Shown piece by piece: positions 15,731 through 24,400 of a stretch of 45,518 nucleotides of DNA. Source of the DNA: SZUA-430 sp044220975 (GTDB lineage Bacteria > Pseudomonadota > Alphaproteobacteria > Micropepsales > Micropepsaceae); NCBI GenBank assembly GCA_044220975.1, contig JBGAPZ010000031.1, positions 1 through 45,518 of the forward strand, written 5' to 3'. Numbering within the stretch: the stretch's first letter is position 1; every line of letters begins with the position of its first letter. Made by a program: the position numbers and the translations under genes. The notes below the pieces were generated by a model. That model searched no databases and had not been told where the DNA came from. It worked only from the letters and a program-made list of their open reading frames with translations.

Positions 15731-16450
15731 CTAGGCTGCGATCGCTTTGCGCTTCATCGCTTCGGCGACGGCCTGAACACGTGTCGCCACGCCCAGCTTC
15801 TTCTTTGCGTTTTCGATGTGGAAGCGCGTGGTGCGCGGGCTAATCGTCAAGATCCGGCCGATTTCGGCATCGGTTTTGCCCGCAGCTGCCCAGCTCAAGC
15901 ACTCCACTTCGCGCGGCGACAGCATGCCGGCGCCGGCGCGGCGCGGGTTTGCCACCAGATGAATGACCTGCTCGAACGCGCAGTAAGCAAGGAGATGCAA
16001 CGTCGAGCGGACGATCGGAGCCATGTCCGGCTTGTTGCCGCCCAACAGCACGATACCCTCGAGCGCACCGGCGCTGCGGATCGGGATCATCACGCCGTCG
16101 AGAACGTTCAGCGAGAGGTTTATCTGCACCAGCGCACGGCGCTGATGGACTGAAAGCGGCATCGCCCAAAGCTCGGCAGCGGAGTACGGCCGCGCTTCTT
16201 TCAACGCATGAGAGATCAGCGGGTTGTGCTTCAAGAGTTCGAGCTTATCGAACGACTCCGAAGGCATGTCGCTGTAAAGCACGCAGCCCGAAGCCTGGTC
16301 GATCACGCTGTTCTTGCCTTTGACGACCAGCATGTACTGAAAGCCCTGCGTTTCCGCATAGGTCTTGATCGCTTTCCAGACGGACTCAGGCGCGGATGCG
16401 CGTCCAATTTCTTCAATCGTGTCGACGATCGTCGTGCGTAGTTCACTCAT
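15731..16450 (-). CDS. LuxR-family regulator with autoinducer-binding-like domain (solo 1)
   Basis: A 239-residue protein starting at MSELRTTIVD (ATG 16448-16450, preceded by AGAGGAAG); an upstream start at 16468 has no such site. Residues ~15-160 match the autoinducer-binding domain fold. Residues ~175-235 are a LuxR/FixJ-type HTH: LSPREVECLSWAAAGKTDAE and ISPRTTRFHIENAKKKLGV. No luxI-type synthase is visible in the window. The pocket is unusual: the Asp-Pro pair that holds the amide of acyl-homoserine lactones in TraR-type proteins aligns with Asn-Pro (KHNPLISHA), and the aromatic pair before it is not evident. It is a close paralogue of the next gene and follows it by 59 bp. Confidence 0.87.
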   Translation of the reverse strand: MSELRTTIVDTIEEIGRASAPESVWKAIKTYAETQGFQYMLVVKGKNSVIDQASGCVLYSDMPSESFDKLELLKHNPLISHALKEARPYSAAELWAMPLSVHQRRALVQINLSLNVLDGVMIPIRSAGALEGIVLLGGNKPDMAPIVRSTLHLLAYCAFEQVIHLVANPRRAGAGMLSPREVECLSWAAAGKTDAEIGRILTISPRTTRFHIENAKKKLGVATRVQAVAEAMKRKAIAA

Positions 16451-16509
16451 AATTTTCTTCCTCTGCACGCGGGGTTGCCGTGCGTTCCGAAGGTCTTCGT
16501 TGTGACGGA

Positions 16510-17235
16510 TCAGGCTGCGATCGCGTGTACCTTGAGTGCCTCGGCGACCGCTTGGACGCGCGTCGCCACCTGCAGTTTTCGCTTGGCGTTCTCGATGTGG
16601 AATCGCGCGGTGCGGGCACTGATCGAGAGGATGACCGCGATCTCAAGATCGGTCTTACCGGCCGCGACCCAGTGCAGGCATTCGACCTCGCGATTCGTGA
16701 GATTGTGCGCCTTTGTCGCCGTGCCGTTCGCCAGATCTTGCGCCCGCGTGAACGCGGTATGAGAGGCCAAGTGGAGCAGCGAGCACGACAGCGGCGACAT
16801 GTCGGGCTTCAAGCCACCCAGCATGACGATGCCTTCGAATTGACCCTTGCGTGCGATCGGGAACGTCCATCCGTCGCGCACGTTGAGCGAGACGCTGACA
16901 CGCTGAAACACGCGGCTCTGATTGGCGGTGAGATGCGTCGCATTTGCTTCCGCGTTCGAGAACGGTTCGAGCTGAAGCAACGCCCTGGTGATCAGCGGAT
17001 GGTGCGGACCGAAGCCCTCGCGATCGAACTCTGCGGCAAAGCCTTGCGGCGCGTCGATATAGACGATCGCGTCCGCAATGCGGCGCGGCAGGTCTGACGT
17101 ACGCTTTAGAACTGTCAGATGCTCAAAGCCGAACGGCGCGGCAAACGCCTTAAGCTGGCGCCAGATTTCATTGTTGTTGGTGACAGAGTTCAAGTTCCGC
17201 GCGAAACGCGCGGCGTCTGTTGAAGGCCCGTGCAT
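16510..17235 (-). CDS. LuxR-family regulator with autoinducer-binding-like domain (solo 2)
   Basis: A 241-residue paralogue of the neighbouring regulator, starting at MHGPSTDAARF (GCGAGGA upstream). Its C-terminal HTH (LTNREVECLHWVAAGKTDLE, then ISARTARFHIENAKRKLQV) is nearly the same as that of solo 1. The N-terminal ligand domain is more divergent. The expected pocket Asp-Pro reads His-Pro (GPHHPLITRA), so a canonical acyl-homoserine lactone is doubtful. The gene lies upstream of solo 1 on the same strand and both may form one operon. A near-perfect 20-bp palindrome 106 bp upstream of the start could be its own operator. The ligand is unknown. Confidence 0.87.
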   Translation of the reverse strand: MHGPSTDAARFARNLNSVTNNNEIWRQLKAFAAPFGFEHLTVLKRTSDLPRRIADAIVYIDAPQGFAAEFDREGFGPHHPLITRALLQLEPFSNAEANATHLTANQSRVFQRVSVSLNVRDGWTFPIARKGQFEGIVMLGGLKPDMSPLSCSLLHLASHTAFTRAQDLANGTATKAHNLTNREVECLHWVAAGKTDLEIAVILSISARTARFHIENAKRKLQVATRVQAVAEALKVHAIAA

Positions 17236-17341
17236 GGCAATCCTCGCAAAGAACACAGAGCCTGACGTTCGTGTGAGTCAGGGTTGGGTTATTTACGAAG
17301 GCTGTGCTTGCGCCCTGGAGAGCCTTCTCGGTCGCCCGAAA

Positions 17342-17361
17342 TGTCAGTGGAAACACTGACA
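17342..17361. promoter_or_regulatory. 20-bp palindrome, lux-box-like operator candidate
   Basis: TGTCAGTG (17342-17349), GAAA, CACTGACA (17354-17361): two perfect 8-base arms around a 4-base spacer, total 20 bp. This is the size and symmetry of LuxR-type lux boxes. It lies 106 bp upstream of the start codon of the second LuxR gene. On the minus strand an AT-rich TTATTAATAA lies immediately before it. Read as RNA it would also form a hairpin with a GNRA-type GAAA loop, but there is no following T-run, so an operator is more likely than a terminator. Confidence 0.5.
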
Positions 17362-17420
17362 GGATTATTAATAAGGCTACCCTGGCATTTTGGCTATAGT
17401 CTAAGAATGAACTCTAGATA

Positions 17421-17444
17421 AAAATCGATCACGAGGACGTGATC
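17421..17444 (-). terminator. Rho-independent terminator of the MFS gene
   Basis: On the minus strand, 12 bases after the MFS stop codon, GATCACG and CGTGATC (complements of 17438-17444 and 17427-17433) form a perfect 7-bp stem with a TCCT loop. GATTTTTATC follows. The stem is short but perfect and the T-run is in the right place. It separates the exporter from the LuxR genes downstream on the same strand. Confidence 0.65.
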
Positions 17445-17455
17445 AGGTCGTTCAT

Positions 17456-18763
17456 CTAGGGTGGCTGAATGTCGGAAGAATTTCCGTCAAACGTTTGAAT
17501 CACTGCGGTTTTTATGCGCGAATTGGTGATCACGAACAGCAGCAACAATATCATCAGAACTGCGCCGAACCAATAGGGCGCAACGTGGCTCCAAGAATAG
17601 AGTCCATTGCCGACCAGTGGCGCGAAAATAAAGCCTGCCGCGCCCGCGCCCCCTGTCAGACCCGCCATTGCGCCCTGCTCTTCGGAGGAAACGGAGAGCG
17701 AGGCTGCGGCTGCGATGCCTGGACGGAGCATGCCGAAGCCTAGGCCCGAGAGCACCAATGCGAACGACAAGAGGCCGTAGTTCGGGGACACGACGACGAG
17801 CAAGTTCGAGATAATCGCCACGATGATGCCCGCGATGATCAGGAAGCGCGTTGTGAGCTTGAAGCGCTGCACGAGAACGAACTGGGCGAACAATGCAGCT
17901 ATCGCCATACCCATGAGGGCGACGCCCGCGAGCTGTTGGGTTTCGGAGATCGAGAGCTTTTGCATGTCGCGGATCATGAAGGCGACCGTCTGGGTCGGGA
18001 TTGAGCCTGCGGTGCCCTGCATCACCGCAAAGACCACGAACGGCAGGACGCGCGGATCGAACCAGGAGAGCGCCTTTTCGATCTTGCGCTGATGCGGTGC
18101 CGAGCGCTCGGGAAGGAGCAACCACACGGCGATTGCCGAGACGAAGGCCATGAACGCCACGAAATAGAGCGGGGCTACGACGCCGAATACCGTTAGCGCG
18201 GCACCGACGCCTGGACCCACCGCCGCGCCGAGACCGAACGCTGCGTTCAACATCGCGATGCCTTCGGTGCGTTCGGAGGCGCTGGTGCGGTCGGCGATGT
18301 AGCCTTGGGCGGCGGGATACGCGCCCGCACCGAACAAGCCGTAGATCGAGCGCGTCGACACCATCAGCGGAAAGATCAGCGCCGCCGGGATCATGTGCCA
18401 GAGACCGAACTGCAAGACGCTGGCGAACGTGAACGTCGAGATGGCGAAGGCCGCGATCCCGATCAGAATGACGGGGCGGCGGCCCCATACGTCGCTGCGC
18501 GCACCCCAGTACGCGGACGAGAACACCCAGAGCAGCGCCGACACGGCGAAGACGGCGCCGACGCCGATTTCGCTTAAGCCCAGATCTTTGGCCAACGGCG
18601 GCAGCATCGCGAACATCACGGTTTGGCCGAGGCCATTCGCGATCAAGCTGGTGAACAGCAGAGCCATCGCGCGGCGGCGGCCGCGTTCGGAGGTGGTGCC
18701 GTCGGCGTTTTCGGGCGCGAAGTTTTCGCGCGTGCGGTCGAGCCAGCTTTTCTGTTCGGTCAT
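17456..18763 (-). CDS. MFS transporter, TetA-like drug exporter family
   Basis: A 435-residue major facilitator protein with twelve predicted membrane helices. The ATG at 18761-18763 is preceded in frame by GTG at 18764-18766, the other possible start. The conserved loop 2-3 motif is GARSDVWGRRPVILIG (about residues 87-102), and the antiporter-type motif region reads LNAAFGLGAAVGPGVGAAL in helix 5. Together these place it with proton-coupled drug exporters such as the TetA and Bcr groups. The N-terminal ~30 residues are hydrophilic. The substrate is unknown. No regulator is directly attached, although two LuxR genes lie downstream on the same strand beyond a terminator. Confidence 0.88.
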   Translation of the reverse strand: MTEQKSWLDRTRENFAPENADGTTSERGRRRAMALLFTSLIANGLGQTVMFAMLPPLAKDLGLSEIGVGAVFAVSALLWVFSSAYWGARSDVWGRRPVILIGIAAFAISTFTFASVLQFGLWHMIPAALIFPLMVSTRSIYGLFGAGAYPAAQGYIADRTSASERTEGIAMLNAAFGLGAAVGPGVGAALTVFGVVAPLYFVAFMAFVSAIAVWLLLPERSAPHQRKIEKALSWFDPRVLPFVVFAVMQGTAGSIPTQTVAFMIRDMQKLSISETQQLAGVALMGMAIAALFAQFVLVQRFKLTTRFLIIAGIIVAIISNLLVVVSPNYGLLSFALVLSGLGFGMLRPGIAAAASLSVSSEEQGAMAGLTGGAGAAGFIFAPLVGNGLYSWSHVAPYWFGAVLMILLLLFVITNSRIKTAVIQTFDGNSSDIQPP

Positions 18764-18825
18764 CACCTTGGTGTGCCCGTGGTGCGAGCGAGCGCGCAGA
18801 TGACAAATGCGCGCAATGCGAGATC

Positions 18826-19242
18826 CTACTGCTCGAATTCGTCGCCGCCGGGCAGTTGACGCAGTTCTTTGACGCGGGCCTTCGTCATGTCAGCCATGCA
18901 CAGCACCTGAGCCAGCGGCGCGTGAGTGCCGCCGTAGTAGATCTGGTATTGGTACTTGCAGTTCGCGTCGCGGAACGTGACCCAGGCGCGTTGGGCGTCG
19001 CGCAGGATGGCTTCGTTGTCGGGCATGTTCTCGTAACCCTGCGCCATCTTCGTCGATCGGTACCATTTGCGCGCTTCGGCGAGCGCTTTGGCGTAGGCGA
19101 CGTTCAGTTCGGCGTCGGCCTTTTTGAAATCCTCGCCCGCGCACATCTTCATGTCGTAATTCGATTGCGGGTCTTTGCAATCGGCGGCATGCGCGATGCC
19201 GGCAGACGCCAAGAGCAGAAGAGCTGCGGTCACGAGGCGCAT
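18826..19242 (-). CDS. LprI/DUF1311 family secreted protein
   Basis: A 138-residue protein with a signal peptide (MRLVTAALLLLASAGIAHA) and a DUF1311 domain. It has four cysteines: ADCKDPQSNYDMKMCAGEDF, RDANCKYQY and QVLCMADMTKARVKEL. The family includes LprI of Mycobacterium, reported as a lysozyme inhibitor; other members are uncharacterised. Its ATG immediately follows the pbpC stop codon (no gap), so it is the last gene of an A2M–pbpC–lprI operon. A periplasmic lysozyme inhibitor would fit with that operon's protease-trap and peptidoglycan-synthesis genes, but the activity here is inferred. Confidence 0.85.
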   Translation of the reverse strand: MRLVTAALLLLASAGIAHAADCKDPQSNYDMKMCAGEDFKKADAELNVAYAKALAEARKWYRSTKMAQGYENMPDNEAILRDAQRAWVTFRDANCKYQYQIYYGGTHAPLAQVLCMADMTKARVKELRQLPGGDEFEQ

Positions 19243-21330
19243 TCAGTTTTCTCCCTTCAATCTGATTTGCGAGGTGTCGGAGCGCCCGTCGGCGTCGACG
19301 ACGGTGATGCGCGCGAAGCCTTCGCCGTCCGGCGTCCACCAGTTGTTCGCCGATTCCAGCGGCAGGCCGTTGACGATCCAGCGCAAAGGTTCGCGCCCGC
19401 CTTGGGCTTTCAACGGCAGGGCCTGCGGCTTCTTCGGGTTGTCGAGCGAGACGGTGGCGCCGTTCGGCGGAAATTGGATGCGCGGCGGCTGTATGCGCGT
19501 CAGGCCCGCCACCAATCTGGCGTTCGAGCGGAAGCGTTGGAGCGCGGGTGGGAGTTGTTCGGCGTTCTGCGCAATGAACGCACCGTCAGGCGGTGGCGAG
19601 GGCGAGCGGCTTTCTTGCGGCAGGAGGTCGAATACCTTGAGCAGCAACGGCGCGGCGTCGTTGCGGCCGATGTGGCCGGCGCGCGTGGAGCCGTCGGCGC
19701 GGCCGACCCAGATGCCGACGGTGTACGTCTTTGAGAAGCCCAGCGACCACGCGTCGCGATAACCGTAAGAGGTGCCGGTCTTGAACGCGATTTGGCGCGC
19801 GCGTTCGATGCCTTGTCCCATCGACCAGCCGTCGGGAAGGTTTGCGTCCTTCAGCGTATCGGCGAGGTACCAGGCGGCGGCGCGGCCGAACAGGCGATGG
19901 ACCTCGCCCTCGGGCGCATCATCGCGGTAGCGGAGCGCGCGCACCTCGCCGCCCGAGGCGATGCCGGCGTAGAGCATCGTCAAGTCGCGCAAGGAAATGC
20001 CGACGCCGCCGAGGGCCAAGGGGAGCGACGGGATCGCGCCCTTCTTCGGGAACTGCAGATCGGCACCGGCGTTGCGCATGGTCGCGGCCAGCCGAACTGG
20101 GCCGACGCGATCGAGCAGGGCCACGGCTGGAACGTTCAGCGACATTTGTAAAGCGGTCGCGACGGTGACGGTGCCTTGGAAGCCGCGGTCGAAGTTGCGC
20201 GGCTCGTAGTCGCCAAACATCGTGGGCTTGTCGTCGATCAGGGTCTGCGGGTGGACGATCAGTTCGTCGAACGCGATGCCGTAGATGAAGGGCTTTAGCG
20301 TCGAGCCTGGTGAGCGCGGCGCGTTGCCAAGATCCACCTGGCCTGCCTGCGTCCAGAAGTTCGCGCCGCCTAGATAGGCCGCGACGCGGCGCGTCTTGTT
20401 CTCGACCACGATGACGGCAAGGTTTGCGTCATCGTCGAAGTATGTGCGTTCACGGTGCGCCAGGTCTTCGAGCTTCGCCTGCACGCGGCCGTCGAGCGTC
20501 GAGATGATAACGGGTTCGTTCGTCTTGTTCTCCGACAGCAGCGCTTGTGCCAGATGCGGCGCATGGAACGGGAAGCGCTGGCGACGATCGGGGATTGGTT
20601 CTTGTTTCGCCTCTGCGGCATCGCGGGGTGCGATAAGGCCCCGTTCGGTGAGCGTGTCGATCACGCGGTCACGCGCTGCTTTCGCGATCGCCGGGAAGCG
20701 GTCGGGGCGGCGGCGTTCGGGCGACTGCGGCAGCGCTACGAGGAGTGCTGCTTCGCCCACGGTCAGATGTTTCGGTTCCTTGCCGAACCAGGCGAAGCTT
20801 GCGGCACGCACGCCCTCGAGGTTGCCGCCGTACGGCGCCAACGTCAGATAGCGATCGAGGATCTCGTCCTTCGTCAGGTGCCATTCGAGCTGCAGCGCGC
20901 GGGCCATCTGCAGCACCTTGGCGCCGAATGTGCGCTCGCGCGGCTCCATGAGGCGAGCGACTTGCATGCTGATCGTGGAGGCGCCTGAGACGACGCGCGC
21001 CTTGGCCGCAAGCTGATAGGCGGCGCGCACCATTGCCAAGGGATCGACGCCCGGGTGATCGCGGAAGCGGTGGTCTTCCCAGGCGAGCAGCATGCGCTGA
21101 TAGCGTTCGTCGACTTGCGCAGGGTTCACCGGCAGGCGCCAGCGGCCATCGTGTGACGTGAAGGCGCGGAGCAGGGCGCCGTCGGACGCAGTGACAATGA
21201 CAGAGCGGTCGTCGGCGCGCGTACCGGTGAGCGGGTTTAGACGGTCGGCAACGGCTGCGGCGAACGCGATGCCCACGACGGCGAACGCGGCAATGATGGA
21301 TGGCGTGCGTAACTTAGCGAGGACGCTCAT
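19243..21330 (-). CDS. pbpC: Penicillin-binding protein 1C
   Basis: A 695-residue bifunctional peptidoglycan synthase with one N-terminal membrane anchor (about residues 12-28). The glycosyltransferase 51 domain has the catalytic Glu85 in LLAWEDHRFRDHPGVDP, followed by GASTISMQVARLM. The transpeptidase domain has the nucleophile Ser343 in SPGSTLKPF, MSLNVPAV as SxN, and the KTG triad at Lys517 (FKTGTSYGYRDAW). The last ~90 residues are the PBP1C C-terminal domain (PPRIQFPPNGATVSL). As in many proteobacteria it follows a bacterial alpha-2-macroglobulin gene. The pairing is thought to repair the wall where proteases are trapped. Confidence 0.95.
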   Translation of the reverse strand: MSVLAKLRTPSIIAAFAVVGIAFAAAVADRLNPLTGTRADDRSVIVTASDGALLRAFTSHDGRWRLPVNPAQVDERYQRMLLAWEDHRFRDHPGVDPLAMVRAAYQLAAKARVVSGASTISMQVARLMEPRERTFGAKVLQMARALQLEWHLTKDEILDRYLTLAPYGGNLEGVRAASFAWFGKEPKHLTVGEAALLVALPQSPERRRPDRFPAIAKAARDRVIDTLTERGLIAPRDAAEAKQEPIPDRRQRFPFHAPHLAQALLSENKTNEPVIISTLDGRVQAKLEDLAHRERTYFDDDANLAVIVVENKTRRVAAYLGGANFWTQAGQVDLGNAPRSPGSTLKPFIYGIAFDELIVHPQTLIDDKPTMFGDYEPRNFDRGFQGTVTVATALQMSLNVPAVALLDRVGPVRLAATMRNAGADLQFPKKGAIPSLPLALGGVGISLRDLTMLYAGIASGGEVRALRYRDDAPEGEVHRLFGRAAAWYLADTLKDANLPDGWSMGQGIERARQIAFKTGTSYGYRDAWSLGFSKTYTVGIWVGRADGSTRAGHIGRNDAAPLLLKVFDLLPQESRSPSPPPDGAFIAQNAEQLPPALQRFRSNARLVAGLTRIQPPRIQFPPNGATVSLDNPKKPQALPLKAQGGREPLRWIVNGLPLESANNWWTPDGEGFARITVVDADGRSDTSQIRLKGEN

Positions 21331-21345
21331 GACTTGGCGAGGCCT

Positions 21346-21393
21346 ACCCTCACCCCCGGCCCCTCTCCCTCCCGATGCCGGGAGGGTGAGGGG
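21346..21393. repeat. GC-rich bulged hairpin between the A2M and pbpC genes
   Basis: In the 72-bp gap between the alpha-2-macroglobulin stop and the pbpC start, CCCTCCC (21367-21373) and GGGAGGG (21380-21386) form a perfect stem with a 6-base loop. CCCTCA (21347-21352) can pair with TGAGGG (21387-21392) around an internal bulge. It resembles common intergenic CCCTCACCCC-type palindromes. There is no T-run, so it may tune processing or read-through within the operon rather than end it. Confidence 0.6.
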
Positions 21394-21402
21394 TGCTTGG
21401 TG

Positions 21403-24400
21403 TTATTTCGCCGCAACCGTCATGGATCCCATGTTCGTGCGGGCCGTGATGTCGGGGGCGTACATATCCTCGACCACCGCAGCCGGCACCGTGTAGGAGC
21501 CCGGAACCGTTGCGCGCACGATATAGGCGAAGTGGAACGTCGGACGCGGGTGCTTCGCACGCTCTTCCGGCGTCGACGGCTGGTAGTTCGAGCCGATGTC
21601 GAACGTCGCCACGAAGCGGTCGTCGCGCGCTTCGGCGATGTTGGCCTGCGCCAATATTGGCAAGAACGAGTAGATCGTCGAGCCGTCGTCCTTGCGCTGA
21701 ACCACGCCCTCAATCTCGAAGCCCGCGGGCAGGAGATCGAGCAGCGCCATCAGACGCGCGCGGTTGTCGGACATTTCACCCGAGAGACGCACGATGAAGC
21801 GGTTCATCGTCAGGATCGCTTTCGAGATCGAGACGCCGTTCTGCGTTGCCGGCAGCGGGTTCGCCGGAATGCCTTCCGACGAGACGATGCGCCAGACGTC
21901 CTTCTGGCCATTGTTCTTGAGCGAGATCGATTGATCCATCTCGGCCAAGGTCGGGCTGAAGCGCAGCACCTTGCCGCTCGCCTTCGCGGCCGCGCCGGAG
22001 ACCGTGACATTCACGGGCGGCGTTGCTTCTTCGATTTCATGCGCGGCGAGCAGCATCCACGCCTTTTCCTGCGTCGTCGTGTAGTTCAAACGCGGGTCGA
22101 AGCCTTGGACGCGGGCGACGAGTGCCGGGATGAGACCCGCCTGCCCTGCCCGTGCGGACATCGCGGTCAAACCCGAGACGTCGCGGAGCAGCGAACCGTA
22201 ATACGTCGTGTCGGAGACGTATTTCACCGGATCGGCACCTGCCGCGAGGTCGCGTGCCTTCGTGAACGCCGGAGCGGCACGGGCGCGGTCGCCGATGTCG
22301 GCCAACGCTGCGCCCATGAGGCCGAGCGCGAACGGATTGGTCATTCCTTCGACGCGCGTGTCTGCGAAGTAGCGCAGTTCGCTTGGGTTCAGCTTGCCGG
22401 CGCGAGCCAACAGATAGAAGCCGTAGGCGCGTGCGAGGTCGGTGTTGCTTTCTGTGCCAGACGCCTTGCGTGCCCATTTCAGCGCGCGTTCGATGCCTTC
22501 CTCAGGAATCACATACTTGTGGTCTTTGGCCTGCATCAAGAAGTCGGTGGCGAACATGCCGATGTAGTTGTCGGCCTCTCCCGAGATCGAACTCCACATG
22601 CCGAACGAACCTTCATAGGTCTGCATGTCGAGGATGCGGTAGGCGGCCTCCTGCACGCGGTCCTTGATGTTCTTGTCCTGCTTGACCTGCGCCAAGAGCG
22701 CCATGTCGTTGTAGTAGACGAGCGGGAAGGCGCGGCTGGTTGTTTGTTCGATACAGCCGAACGGATAGCGGTCGAGCCAGCGCAGCAGACCCGGCACGTC
22801 GTCAAAGCCGCGCCCGCTCGTCACCGTGACCGCGACTTGCGCCGTGCCCGGTTTGAACGAGGCGAGCAGTTCCTTGCCGAACTTCGTGTCCGCGCCCGGT
22901 GCGATGACGGCGACGTCTTCCGACGACACCGGCAGCTGCGGTTCGCGCACTTCGATCGGCCACGAGCGGTCGACCTTGAAGCCGTTCGGACCTTCGACGT
23001 GGAGCGTGACGGAGCCGACGCCTACGCCACCCGCCTGAAGGGGAACCGGCGTCAAGGTGCGCTGGTTTGCACCCAGATTCATCGCCAGTGCGCCGCCGGG
23101 GCTCGATACTGGGCCGGTTCCTTTGATCGTCGCGGTGTAGCGGCCAGGTGCGCCTTCGACGTTGTGCATGTTCAACGCGGCGCTCATTTGGTCGCCCGGT
23201 GCAATGAAGCGCGGCAGAATGACTTCGGCCACGACATTGTCGCGCACGGTCATCGGCATTTCGGCGTGGCCGAGCTTGCCGTTTGTGTAGGCGACCGCCA
23301 TCAGGCGCAGTTCGCCTGCGAAGTCAGGCACGTTCAGCGTGATCGAGCCTTTGCCGCTGTCACCCAAGGCGACGAGCCCTGAGAACAACGACACCGTCTT
23401 TTGCGGGACGACGGCGAGCGAGCGTCCGCCCACGCCGTCACCACCGGTTTTGAGTTCACCGACGATCGCGCGATCGGTCGAGATCAACCGGCCATAGTCG
23501 TCGCGCATGTCGAGACCCAGACGGCGCTTCCCGAAATAGTGGTTGTTCGGGTCAGGGCTTTCGAAGTCCGTCAACTGAAGAATGCCTTCGTCGACCGCGG
23601 CGAGCGTCACGTAGACGGCCTCACCCCAACCCTGGTTCTTCACCTCGATCGGGATCGAGACGAGTTGGTTCGGCTTCACCTTCTTCGGTGCACCGATCGT
23701 GACGGCAAGCGTGCGCGGCGCCGGATCGACGGCGAGCCAAGCCACGCCGATCGCGCGCACGGGAGCACGCGTCTGCACGGACGCGAGCGGACGATAGTGC
23801 GTGACGAGCGCGTAGGCGCCGGCGCCCCAGTCGGACGACACGGGGATCGAGACCGTCGTGCCGGACGCCGAGACGTCCACCATCTTGGTGAAGTGGATCT
23901 TGTTCGAGGCGACGACGATCAACGCTTTGCCGTCGGTCGGCGCGTTGATCTTGATGCGTGCGCTGTCGCCCGACGCGTAGAGTTGCTTGTCGGCCGTCAC
24001 CTGCACGCGGTCCGGACGGTCGTTCGAAGCACCCGAGCCCCAGCCCGACCAGAAGCGGTAGGACGTGCTGGCGCCGCTTGCGGGATCGGCCACCGTCAGG
24101 CGGTAAGAGCCCCATGGCAACGCCTTCGACACTTTGAACGCTTTGCCGGCACTCAAATCCGTCTTGCCGCCCGCCACGATGCGGTCATTGACGACGCGCT
24201 CGTACTTCCAGTCGTTGTCGACTTGGTACCAGCGGTAGTCCACGTCCTCGTTGACGAGTTCCCAGGTAACGTTGGCGACCTGCTTGAAGCGGCCGTCGGC
24301 GTCGACCGCGACCACGTCGAGGTTGGCGGGCGTGTTTTCCTGCACCGAGTCGTATTCGAATTCGGGGCGCACACCCAGCATCGTTTCGCGCGTGCGGACG

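Noticed and set aside
17342..17361. Palindrome considered as a terminator
   Set aside because: There is no T-run on either strand after the stem. The MFS gene already has a better terminator at 17421-17444.
21334..23382. 682-residue open frame on the plus strand
   Set aside because: Also antisense to the alpha-2-macroglobulin gene, with the same mirror composition and no recognisable motif.
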